Assembly (NCBI GenBank): GCA_023451825.1 | Contig: JAEXYA010000023.1 | Span: 20,655-84,654, forward strand | Reading direction: 5' to 3' | DNA length: 64,000 nt | Source: Pseudomonadota bacterium | GTDB lineage: Bacteria > Pseudomonadota > Alphaproteobacteria > Rhizobiales > Xanthobacteraceae | Shown here: one piece after another, positions 42,736 through 50,584 of the stretch | Layout of the letters: each line of letters begins with the position of its first letter | Numbering within the stretch: position 1 is the first letter of the stretch | Made by a program: the position numbers and the translations under genes | Notes under the pieces: generated by a model | What the model was told of the DNA's origin: nothing | Database searches by the model: none | The model's input: the letters and a program-made list of their open reading frames with translations, nothing else

Positions 42736-44229
42736 TCAGCGCACACCGTAGCTGGCGAATTCTTTCACGATATCCGGGTCCATCGCCTTGGCATTGTTAA
42801 TGTCGAGGTCGCCCTCGGCGGTCTGGCCGAGGCGCTGTTTGGCGATGCCGCGGCCATACAGCGAAGATGTCAGTTGCGGATTGACCTTCAAGGCAGCGTC
42901 GAAGTCGATGATGGCATTCCTGCTCTGGCCGTTCTTGAGATTGACCAGACCGCGGCTATCCAGTGCATCGACAAAATTCGGGCGCAGCCGTAGCGCCTCG
43001 TTGCAGTCCTTGAGGGCCCCGGACAGGTCGTTGGTCACGGCGCGGACCCAGCAGCGGTTGTTATAGGCTTCGACATCCTTGGGGCTGAGCTTGATGGTGG
43101 AGTCGAAGTCCTTCAGAGCGGCGGAGTAGGCTCCCTTGCTGGCATAGACCTGACCGCGCCGATACAGCGCGCCGACATCCTCGGCATTCTCAGAGATCTT
43201 GACGTTGAGCGATTTGACGGTCGGATCTTCGGCAAGGGCGAGAAGTATCTTGTTTTCATCGCGTGGCGCCTCGGCGGCCGGGGGTGAAGCGGGGGCGATT
43301 GCGGGGGCTGGTGCCGGTGTGGGTGCGGGCGTTGGTGCGGCAGGTTGTGGCGCTGGGGCAGGCGTGACGGCGGCCTGCTTCGCTGGCGCAACTGGCTCGG
43401 GGCGCGGAGGTGCCGCGGGCGCCGGAGCGGGGGCAGGCGCTGCAGCAGCGACGGGCGATGACGGGCGGGACCCGGCGATGAAGGCAAAGTCCTCTGCCAG
43501 AGACGACGAGATCCACGGCACCTGCTCGCTGCGCGATGCACGCGTGACGCTGACCCGGGTTCGATTCAGGGTTTGCTCGGCCGTGAGATCAGGAACCTTG
43601 ATTTCCTTGAGCAATTCAGTCGCGAACAGGCTGCGATCGGTGCCGGCGTCGCTGACAACGGAACTCAGTGCGGCCGAATACATCACCAGCGTGTTGCTGG
43701 GCGCGATCACCGGTGCGAGGCCTGCGGAGAAGCTGCGGAATCGGCGCTCGAACGGATTGCGGCGCGAGGCGTCCAAGAGGGCGATCTTCACGCCGGCGCC
43801 ACGGCCATTGAGTTCGTTGAGCACGGCTTCGAGGCTGAAGCCGTCACGGCGGACGTCGGCTTCGGTCCAGATCTGGGCATCGACGGGGATCATATAGCTC
43901 TGGCGCGACGACTGAATGCCGTAACCGCTGAAGAACACCAGCGCGACGGTGCCTGGTGTCACCTTTCCGTACAGCTTCTCAAGCGCGCGGCGCATACCGT
44001 CGCCGCCGAGGTTTTCGCCGGTTTCGACTTCGAAGCCGTCGCGCTTCAGTTCGGCCGCGATGTCACGGGCGTCGTTGATCGGTTCCTTGAGGGGGGCTTC
44101 GGCGTCCGGATATTTGGCATTGCCAATCACCAGGGCGATCCGCGGGGCGCGCTCCTCGGCCGCGGTGGCCTGCCAAACCGGAGTGGCGGAAAGCGACAGC
44201 AGAGCGATCAGCGCAATTCGAATCTTCAT
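42736..44229 (-). CDS. Caspase-fold protein with inactive Tyr/Ser dyad and C-terminal TPR repeats
   Basis: 497 residues from MKIRIALIALLSLSATPVWQ, a signal peptide cut near ATA; a TTG/ATG 21 bases upstream is less likely. The caspase-like domain (residues 28-250) begins RIALVIGNAKYPDAEAPLKE. The catalytic positions are FFSGYGIQSSRQSYMIPVD (Tyr103 for His) and LLDASRRNPFERRF (Ser155 for Cys), so it is not expected to be a protease. A Pro/Ala-rich linker (about residues 255-325) leads to at least three TPRs (GALYRRGQVYASKGAYSAAL, AYNNRCWVRAVTNDLSGALK, DALDSRGLVNLKNGQSRNAI). This is a secreted scaffold-like protein, homologous to the protein at 35914. It is upstream of the OmpA gene on the same strand. 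Confidence 0.9.
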   Translation of the reverse strand: MKIRIALIALLSLSATPVWQATAAEERAPRIALVIGNAKYPDAEAPLKEPINDARDIAAELKRDGFEVETGENLGGDGMRRALEKLYGKVTPGTVALVFFSGYGIQSSRQSYMIPVDAQIWTEADVRRDGFSLEAVLNELNGRGAGVKIALLDASRRNPFERRFRSFSAGLAPVIAPSNTLVMYSAALSSVVSDAGTDRSLFATELLKEIKVPDLTAEQTLNRTRVSVTRASRSEQVPWISSSLAEDFAFIAGSRPSSPVAAAAPAPAPAPAAPPRPEPVAPAKQAAVTPAPAPQPAAPTPAPTPAPAPAIAPASPPAAEAPRDENKILLALAEDPTVKSLNVKISENAEDVGALYRRGQVYASKGAYSAALKDFDSTIKLSPKDVEAYNNRCWVRAVTNDLSGALKDCNEALRLRPNFVDALDSRGLVNLKNGQSRNAIIDFDAALKVNPQLTSSLYGRGIAKQRLGQTAEGDLDINNAKAMDPDIVKEFASYGVR

Positions 44230-44478
44230 AATGAGCCGGTCCAACACCAAAAGCGCGGCAACGACCCCAGCGCCGCGGCGACTTTAGTCCACGCAATATC
44301 GATTATCAAACCATCCCCATTGTGGCTGTCAACGCACTGATTTTCCTCTCGCTGTATCGCGCCTCATTGCGGCATGACGTGTTCACGAAGGTGGTCGTTC
44401 CGAAGACTGGAACGGTTTGATTTTTGCGCATGAAACTGGCTTGGTGGCGGTAACAACAGAAACGCGGGACGACGCCCC

Positions 44479-45288
44479 ATGACGCCGACTTACGAAATCT
44501 ACGCTATTCGTTATGCGACGATGACGCCGCGCACACCGGCGATGAACTATCTGTCGCCAGACCCGCATGAGACCACGGCGGCCGATCTCGACTATTTCGT
44601 CTGGCTGATCCGGGGCGGTGGCCGCGATATTCTCGTCGATACCGGTTTCAACGAGGTTGCGGCGAAAGAGCGCAATCGCGCGATCACGATCAATCCGGTC
44701 GATGCGCTGGCGCAATTCGGGCTCGCCGCGGAGGCCGTCCGCGACGTGATCATCACGCATCTGCACTATGACCATGCCGGTAATCTCGATCGATTTCCGA
44801 ATGCGCGCTTCCATCTGCAGGATCGTGAAATGGCCTATGCCACCGGTCGCTGCATGTGCAACGGCTTGCTGCGCCATCCGTTCTCGGCCGAAGACGTCAC
44901 GTTGATGGTTCGTCACGTCTATAGCGAGCGCGTTACGTTCCATAATGGGGACGGCGAGGTCGCGCCCGGCGTGACACTGCATCGTGTCGGCGGCCATTCC
45001 GACGGCCTGCAAATCGTTCGCGTGGAAACCGAGCGCGGGCCGGTGGTGCTGGCGTCGGACGCTTCACATTATTACGGCAATCTGCAGCGCCGCAGCCCGT
45101 TTCCGATCGTCTACAATATCGGCGACATGGTTGACGGCTGGCAGACTTGCGAGCGGCTCGCCGGCCATCCTGATCGTATCATTCCAGGGCATGACCCGCT
45201 GGTGCGCGAACTCTATCCGCGCGTGGACGGCAAGGCCGATGCCTATGCGGTACACCGGCAGCCGTCGCGTTCCTTCACCGACGCCTGA
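44479..45288 (+). CDS. Metallo-beta-lactamase-fold hydrolase, AHL-lactonase-like
   Basis: 269 residues. The metal site is HLHYDHAGN with His94, His96, Asp98 and His99, followed by VGGHSDGLQIVRVETERGPV and LASDASHYYGNL with the third-ligand His and bridging Asp, and RIIPGHDPLV with the last His. The N-terminus YEIYAIRYATMTPRTPAMNY and the D(L)DYFVWLIRG segment resemble AttM/AhlS-type N-acyl-homoserine lactonases that open the lactone of quorum signals. Other members of this clade hydrolyse different lactones or esters, so quorum quenching is likely but unproved. It converges on the Lrp gene. No signal peptide is present. Confidence 0.85.
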   Translation: MTPTYEIYAIRYATMTPRTPAMNYLSPDPHETTAADLDYFVWLIRGGGRDILVDTGFNEVAAKERNRAITINPVDALAQFGLAAEAVRDVIITHLHYDHAGNLDRFPNARFHLQDREMAYATGRCMCNGLLRHPFSAEDVTLMVRHVYSERVTFHNGDGEVAPGVTLHRVGGHSDGLQIVRVETERGPVVLASDASHYYGNLQRRSPFPIVYNIGDMVDGWQTCERLAGHPDRIIPGHDPLVRELYPRVDGKADAYAVHRQPSRSFTDA

Positions 45289-45303
45289 GAGGTTCTTTGC
45301 GAT

Positions 45304-45780
45304 CTACGATCGCAGCACTTTCAGCGGCAGCTTGCTGGTTTCCTTCAGTCGGTCCAGCACGATCGATGAGCGCACATGCGCTACGCTCTGATGCGGCATC
45401 AGCACATCGTTGACGAGATCTGACAGTCCCTTGAGGTCGCGCAGGATCGCCTTCAGCACGTAGTCGGCATCGCCCGTGAGCGAATACGCCTCCTGGATCT
45501 CGTCCACGCGCTGCACCAGCGTGCGAAATTTCTTGGCGTTGTCGGGCGAATGGGTGGCGAGCGTCACCTGAATGAAGGCGACGACGCCGAAGCCGAGCGC
45601 CTCCGGCGCAAGATCGGCGTGATAGCCGGATATGACCTTCTCGCTTTCCAGCCGCATCCGGCGCCGCGAGCATTGCGATGCTGACAGACCCACATTGTCA
45701 GCGAGTTGCTGATTGGTGAGCCGGCCATCATCTTGCAACGCAGCCAACATCTTCAGATCGAACGAATCCACTTCGATCAT
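45304..45780 (-). CDS. Lrp/AsnC-family transcriptional regulator
   Basis: 158 residues from MIEVDSFDLKMLAALQDDGR; the ATG at 45780 has GGGAG nine to ten bases ahead. The N-terminal winged helix has LTNQQLADNVGLSASQCSRR as the recognition region, followed by the AsnC_trans_reg effector domain (GFGVVAFIQVTLATHSPDNA, EIQEAYSLTGDADYVLKAIL). It is divergent from hppD, a placement common for Lrp proteins that control tyrosine breakdown in alphaproteobacteria. A perfect palindrome lies 15 bases before its start codon and probably is its operator. The effector is likely an aromatic amino acid or a catabolite, by context only. Confidence 0.92.
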   Translation of the reverse strand: MIEVDSFDLKMLAALQDDGRLTNQQLADNVGLSASQCSRRRMRLESEKVISGYHADLAPEALGFGVVAFIQVTLATHSPDNAKKFRTLVQRVDEIQEAYSLTGDADYVLKAILRDLKGLSDLVNDVLMPHQSVAHVRSSIVLDRLKETSKLPLKVLRS

Positions 45781-45795
45781 GCGCGGAATGCTCCC

Positions 45796-45818
45796 ATCAT
45801 GCACGGATCGTGCATGAT
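45796..45818. promoter_or_regulatory. Perfect 23-bp palindrome, probable Lrp operator for hppD
   Basis: ATCATGCACG-GAT-CGTGCATGAT: exact 10-bp arms with a 3-base centre, in the divergent gap between the Lrp gene (start 45780) and hppD (start 45915). Its 97-base distance from the hppD ATG fits an activator or repressor site near the promoter, and its closeness to the Lrp gene fits autoregulation. Confidence 0.65.
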
Positions 45819-45914
45819 CATGACATTTCGCAACCTAGATTGCACGCACCTTGCGCTCCGAACACTCCAGACTACCCACAAGCGACAGATGTCCGAGCAG
45901 AGAGGGAGAACACG

Positions 45915-47039
45915 ATGGGTCCGTTTCCGCATGATGCCCCGGCCGCCAAGATTTCGGCTGACAACCCGATGGGCACCGACGGGTTTGAGTTCGTCGAATA
46001 TGCCCATCCCCAACCCGAAGAGCTGCACGCCCTGTTCAAATTGATGGGCTATGCGCCGGTAGCCAAACACAAAACCAAGAAGATCACGGTCTATCGCCAG
46101 GGTGACATCAATTATCTCGTCAATGAAGAGCCCGGCACTCATGGCTTCAAATTCGTGGCGGCTCACGGCCCCTGCGCGCCCTCCATGGCCTTTCGGGTCG
46201 TTGACGCACATAAGGCCTACGACCGTGCCATTGCACTCGGTGCAGAGCCAGCCGAAGTCGACGCTGCCGAAAGGACACTCGACGTCCCCGCCATCAAAGG
46301 CATCGGCGGCAGCCTGCTCTATTTCGTCGATCGTTACGGCGCAAAGGGCTCGGCCTATGACCTCGAATTCGAGTGGCTCGGCACCAAGAATCCGCGCCCG
46401 GCTGGCGCCGGCCTGTTCTATCTCGACCACCTCACTCACAATGTCCATCGCGGCCGCATGGATGTCTGGACCGGCTTCTACGAAAAGCTCTTCAACTTCC
46501 GTCAGATCCGCTTCTTTGACATCGAAGGACGCGCTTCCGGCCTGTTTTCGCGCGCGCTGACCAGCCCGGACGGCAAGATACGTATCCCGATCAACGAAGA
46601 TGCCGGCGACAGCGGGCAGATCGAGGAATATCTCAACACCTATCGCGGCGAAGGCATCCAGCACATCGCCTGCGGCGTGCAGGATATCTACTCGACCATC
46701 GAGCGTCTACGCGCGGACGGTCTGCCTTTCATGCCGTCCCCGCCGCAGACCTATTTCGAGAAGATCGATACGCGCCTGCCGAAGCATGGCGAAGATGTGC
46801 CGCGTCTGCAGAAGAACGGCATTCTCATCGACGGCGAAGGCGTCGTGAATGGCGAAGAGACCAAGGTGTTGCTGCAGATCTTCTCTGCCAATGCCATCGG
46901 CCCCATCTTCTTCGAGTTCATCCAGCGCAAGGGTGACGATGGTTTCGGCGAAGGCAATTTCAAAGCGCTGTTCGAATCGATCGAGGAAGATCAGATCCGC
47001 CGCGGCGTGTTGAACGTTACCGACAAGAGCGCGGCGTAG
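45915..47039 (+). CDS. hppD: 4-hydroxyphenylpyruvate dioxygenase
   Basis: 374 residues from MGPFPHDAPAAKISADNPMG; the ATG at 45915 has AGGGAG seven bases ahead, whereas the upstream in-frame extension is the promoter region. The enzyme converts 4-hydroxyphenylpyruvate and O2 to homogentisate in tyrosine catabolism. The Fe(II) ligands are visible: His172 (LDHLTHNV), His250 (GEGIQHIACG) and Glu334 (IFFEFIQR). The two vicinal-oxygen-chelate domains are complete. The divergent Lrp-type regulator is the usual companion. Homogentisate dioxygenase and fumarylacetoacetase genes are not in the window, so the rest of the pathway is elsewhere. Confidence 0.97.
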   Translation: MGPFPHDAPAAKISADNPMGTDGFEFVEYAHPQPEELHALFKLMGYAPVAKHKTKKITVYRQGDINYLVNEEPGTHGFKFVAAHGPCAPSMAFRVVDAHKAYDRAIALGAEPAEVDAAERTLDVPAIKGIGGSLLYFVDRYGAKGSAYDLEFEWLGTKNPRPAGAGLFYLDHLTHNVHRGRMDVWTGFYEKLFNFRQIRFFDIEGRASGLFSRALTSPDGKIRIPINEDAGDSGQIEEYLNTYRGEGIQHIACGVQDIYSTIERLRADGLPFMPSPPQTYFEKIDTRLPKHGEDVPRLQKNGILIDGEGVVNGEETKVLLQIFSANAIGPIFFEFIQRKGDDGFGEGNFKALFESIEEDQIRRGVLNVTDKSAA

Positions 47040-47041
47040 AG

Positions 47042-48226
47042 TTACGCCGCCTTCTTTGCGTTCAGCCCCTCATAGATAGCACGCTCAAAGTCGGAAAAGA
47101 CCCGAAGGCAGCTGCGGTCCGCAAAGGGCAACACCTGCATCAGGATCACGCCAGTGACATCGCGCACAGGATCAATCCAGTAGTAGGTGTTAGCCAGCCC
47201 CGCCCAGGCGAGGCTTCCGGCGCTGCGGCCCTCGGGTGTTGCGGCCATATTGATCACGAAGCTGAGGCCGTGCTTCTTCTCGATGCCAGGACACAGCTCG
47301 GCATCATTGGTGACCGCAGGAAGCGCTGACAGCATCGGCGTCACATGGAGATCGCCGATGTGGTTCTCGCTCATCAACGCGATCGTCTCCGGTTGCAGCA
47401 GGCGATGTCCGTTACCAGTGCCCTTGTTCAGTATCATCCGTACGAATTTGATGTAATCGGGCGCGGTGCCGTATAGGCCGCCGCCGCCGGCAAAGAATTC
47501 AGGATCCTGCTTGATTTCGAAATCAATGGGGGCGAGCGATCCATCCGTATTGCGCCGATGCACCTTCACCAGCCGCTGGCGCTGCGTATCGCCGATCCTG
47601 AACGCAGTGTCGGACATGCCAAGCGGATCAAGAATGTGCTCCCGGAAATACACATCCAGCGCCTGTCCGCTCGCAGCCTCCACGGCCTTGCCGACAAAAT
47701 CGATATTGGTGCCATATTCCCAGCGCGTGCCGGGATCGGTCATGATCGGCACGCGCATCGCGGCATTGAGGCCGGTGCGGAAAACCGGCGTTCCGGTCTT
47801 TTGCAGCCAGCGGCCCATATCGGCATTCATCATGTCGTAGCAGAAGCCGGCAGTGTGGGTGAGGAGCTGCCGCAGCGTGATCGGTCGTCGCGCCGGACGC
47901 AGCATTGGCTCCCCTTCGTCATTGAAGCCTTCCAGTACCTGGATCGCTGAGAGATCGGGCAACAGGTCGCCGATCGGCGCATCCAGTGACAGTTTCCCCC
48001 GCTCGACCAGCTGCATGGCCGCCGTCCCGGTGATCGCCTTGGTCATCGAGGCAATCCAGAACACGCTGTCGGTGGTCATCGCAGCATCTTTGCTGAGATC
48101 GCGTCTGCCAAAGGTGCCCTCATAGATGATTTCATCACCGGTCGCGGCCATAGCGACGGCACCCGGGATGACGCTGGTGTCGCAGGCCTGCTGCAAGATC
48201 CGATCGATGACGGAATTGGACGGCAT
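47042..48226 (-). CDS. Serine hydrolase of the beta-lactamase/EstB family
   Basis: 394 residues. The beta-lactamase class C/PBP fold has the SxxK motif at Ser60 to Lys63 (IASMTKAITG) and YxN at Tyr171 (WEYGTNIDFVGKAVEAASG). The third motif is not a clear KTG. There is no signal peptide, so it is cytoplasmic, unlike true AmpC. Relatives (EstB, LACTB) hydrolyse short esters, amides or D-amino peptides rather than antibiotics. It converges on hppD with its stop three bases after the hppD stop. Function in the cell is unknown. Confidence 0.9.
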   Translation of the reverse strand: MPSNSVIDRILQQACDTSVIPGAVAMAATGDEIIYEGTFGRRDLSKDAAMTTDSVFWIASMTKAITGTAAMQLVERGKLSLDAPIGDLLPDLSAIQVLEGFNDEGEPMLRPARRPITLRQLLTHTAGFCYDMMNADMGRWLQKTGTPVFRTGLNAAMRVPIMTDPGTRWEYGTNIDFVGKAVEAASGQALDVYFREHILDPLGMSDTAFRIGDTQRQRLVKVHRRNTDGSLAPIDFEIKQDPEFFAGGGGLYGTAPDYIKFVRMILNKGTGNGHRLLQPETIALMSENHIGDLHVTPMLSALPAVTNDAELCPGIEKKHGLSFVINMAATPEGRSAGSLAWAGLANTYYWIDPVRDVTGVILMQVLPFADRSCLRVFSDFERAIYEGLNAKKAA

Positions 48227-48386
48227 GGGCGTCTTCCCTCGATGCGTTACGTTCTGATTTTCATCATGCTACCGGCTTTCCGTGATCGCGCAAAAGCATG
48301 CGATCTCTTTGAAGTGATTAAAAGTCGCTGGTTTTGCCGGTTGGCCAACCCATCTAGCTTTAAGTGAGGATCGCGCGAGGCCCACC

Positions 48387-48411
48387 GGAACAAAACCGGC
48401 GTATCCCTGTT
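48387..48411 (+). promoter_or_regulatory. Possible EcfG-type promoter upstream of a small hypothetical gene
   Basis: GGAAC (48387-48391), 16 bases, TGTT (48408-48411): one mismatch from GGAAC-N16-CGTT and oriented toward the gene at 48493, 81 bases away. Less certain than the site at 24438. Confidence 0.4.
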
Positions 48412-48492
48412 CAAAATTTGACCTGAACGTGAACGCGCTTCCCGACACTAACTAGTATGGCAGTTGCAGCGTATGGCTGCGGAGTACGACCC

Positions 48493-48822
48493 ATGATTGC
48501 GAATTGGACCGAGTGGAAGCGCTATCCCCGCGCATCGCGTGGCGAGATCATCGAAGCTCCGATCGGTGCGGGGCTCTTTGAAGTCCGAGTGGCCCAGACG
48601 GGAGCGCTATTCGCTTTCGAGGCCACTGACAATTTGGCGCAGGCGCTGGCTAAAATTTCGGCGCCGCCGAAATCCTTCATTTCCTGGTTTGGACGTCGCG
48701 ACGCGGCGATGCTGCCGGATCTTGAATATCGCACGTTTCCGACATCCAGCCGGGCAACCGCCAAGATTGCTTTTGAGCGCATGATCGACCGGCGCGAAGC
48801 CTATATGCGTGGCGCGGCCTGA
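48493..48822 (+). CDS. Small hypothetical protein
   Basis: 109 residues from MIANWTEWKRYPRASRGEII; the ATG at 48493 has GGAG eight bases ahead, better supported than the ATG at 48457. The sequence is soluble, with a beta-rich opening (EAPIGAGLFEVRVAQTGALF), a middle segment (KISAPPKSFISWFGRRDAAM) and a helical end (SRATAKIAFERMIDRREAYM). No signal peptide, membrane helix or motif I recognise. It is a stand-alone unit ahead of gabD, possibly under a general-stress promoter. Function unknown. Confidence 0.7.
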   Translation: MIANWTEWKRYPRASRGEIIEAPIGAGLFEVRVAQTGALFAFEATDNLAQALAKISAPPKSFISWFGRRDAAMLPDLEYRTFPTSSRATAKIAFERMIDRREAYMRGAA

Positions 48823-48943
48823 TTGCAGGCGGATATCGCCTTGCCGCGATAGCTGCCATTCGCCGCGCGAGGGTAATCGGGCCTATACTCCTGCCTTGTT
48901 CCGCGGCTATACGTCCGCGATATTTCCTGCAGGAGAATAGCCC

Positions 48944-50413
48944 ATGTCATCGACCACGTCCTCGCTTGCCGCCCGTCTGAAAGACCCTTCGCTGCTGCGC
49001 GACAAGTGCTACATCGACGGCGCCTGGGTTGGCACCAGTGCGACTGTGGTCACTAATCCTGTCAACATGGCCGAAATTGCCAAGGTGCCGAATATGGGCG
49101 CCAAGGAAACCACGCAGGCTGTCGAAGCCGCCGAGAAGGCCTTCCCGGCCTGGGCTAAGTTTACGGCCAAGCAGCGCTCCAATATCCTGCGCAAGTGGTT
49201 CGAACTGATCATCGCCAACCGTGAAGACCTCGCGCTCATCCTGACCTCGGAGCAGGGCAAGCCACTGGCTGAGGCGCTAGGCGAGGTCGATATCGGCGCG
49301 GCCTATATTGAGTTTTTCGCCGAGGAAGCACGCCGGGTTTATGGCGAGACCATCCCGACCCAGCGCGCCGATGCCCGCTTGCTTGCCATCAAGCAGCCGA
49401 TTGGCGTGTGCGGCGCCATTACGCCGTGGAATTTTCCGAACTCGATGATCACCCGCAAGGTGTCGCCAGCACTTGCCGCCGGCTGCACCGTGGTGCTCAA
49501 GCCTGCCAACGAGACCCCGTTGTCCGCGCTGGCGCTGGCTGAACTGGCCGAGCGCGCCGGCGTGCCGAAGGGCGTGCTCAACATCATCACCGGCAAGGCG
49601 TCGGAAATCGGCCTCGTGCTGTGCGAGCATCCGGCGGTGCGTTTCGTCGGCTTCACCGGCTCGACCGAGGTCGGCAAGATCCTCTACAAGCAGGCCTCGG
49701 TCGGCGTGAAGAAGCTCGGCCTCGAACTCGGCGGTAACGCACCTTTCGTGGTGTTTGACGATGCCGATATCGACGCGGCCGTCGAAGGCGCGATTGTCTC
49801 CAAGTATCGCAACATGGGCCAGACCTGCGTTTGCGCCAATCGCCTGTACGCACAGGACGGCATCTACGATCAGTTCGTCGAAAAGCTGTCGAAGAAGGTC
49901 GCGGCGATGAAGATCGGCGACGGTACCGAGCAGGGCGTAACCCAGGGGCCGCTGATCAATATGGAGTCGGTGGAGAAGGTCGAGCGTCACATCGCCGATG
50001 CTGTGAAGGGTGGCGCGAAGGTCGTGACCGGCGGCAAGCGCCATGCGCTTGGTGGTACATTCTTCGAACCCACCGTGCTCGCCAATGTGAAGCCGGATGC
50101 GATTGTCGCGCAGGAAGAGACCTTCGGCCCACTGGCGCCGGTGTTCCGCTTCAAGGACGAGGCCGATGTCATTGCCATGTGCAACGCTTCGCCCTTCGGT
50201 TTGGCTTCCTACTTCTATTCGCGCGACCTCGGCCGCGTGTGGCGCGTCGCCGAAGCGCTGGAATCCGGCATGGTCGGTGTAAATACCGGCCTGATCACCA
50301 CCGAAGTGGCACCGTTCGGCGGCGTCAAGGAATCCGGTCTCGGCCGCGAGGGGTCGCGTCACGGCATGGAAGAGTATGTCGAGATCAAATATATCATGAT
50401 GTCGGGCATCTGA
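48944..50413 (+). CDS. gabD: Succinate-semialdehyde dehydrogenase, GabD type
   Basis: 489 residues, aldehyde dehydrogenase superfamily. GabD-type features: LRDKCYIDGAWVG near the start, ITPWNFPNSMITRKVSPALA, GFTGSTEVGKILYKQASVGV, the general base Glu261 (KLGLELGGNAPFVV) and the nucleophile Cys295 (NMGQTCVCANRLY). The sequence matches the class that oxidises succinate semialdehyde to succinate with NAD(P)+, the last step of the GABA shunt. AGGAG lies about nine bases before the ATG. No gabT or gabP is adjacent. A strong terminator follows at 50442, so the gene is its own unit. Confidence 0.93.
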   Translation: MSSTTSSLAARLKDPSLLRDKCYIDGAWVGTSATVVTNPVNMAEIAKVPNMGAKETTQAVEAAEKAFPAWAKFTAKQRSNILRKWFELIIANREDLALILTSEQGKPLAEALGEVDIGAAYIEFFAEEARRVYGETIPTQRADARLLAIKQPIGVCGAITPWNFPNSMITRKVSPALAAGCTVVLKPANETPLSALALAELAERAGVPKGVLNIITGKASEIGLVLCEHPAVRFVGFTGSTEVGKILYKQASVGVKKLGLELGGNAPFVVFDDADIDAAVEGAIVSKYRNMGQTCVCANRLYAQDGIYDQFVEKLSKKVAAMKIGDGTEQGVTQGPLINMESVEKVERHIADAVKGGAKVVTGGKRHALGGTFFEPTVLANVKPDAIVAQEETFGPLAPVFRFKDEADVIAMCNASPFGLASYFYSRDLGRVWRVAEALESGMVGVNTGLITTEVAPFGGVKESGLGREGSRHGMEEYVEIKYIMMSGI

Positions 50414-50441
50414 TACCGCGCCTCACATCAACGATTTGCAG

Positions 50442-50472
50442 AATGGCCGGAGCATGCTCCGGCCATTTTCAT
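50442..50472 (+). terminator. Strong intrinsic terminator after gabD
   Basis: A 26-bp perfect palindrome (13-bp arms, centred on AGCATGCT; 50442-50467) followed by TTCATT. It begins 28 bases after the gabD stop. The symmetry could also work on the other strand. Confidence 0.85.
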
Positions 50473-50584
50473 TATGACTGGCGGAACGTGTCGATCGGCC
50501 GCGCATTCGGATCGGGCATGGCCATGCCATCCGGAATTGTATAGGCTTTCAGAAACACGAGCCTTTAGCGGACAGGAGCGTGAA

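Noticed and set aside
44376..44401. GGAAC-N17-CGTC on the minus strand, upstream of the TPR pseudo-caspase
   Set aside because: One mismatch in the -10 and about 150 bases from the start codon; too weak to call an EcfG promoter alone, though worth a look if the other sites are confirmed.
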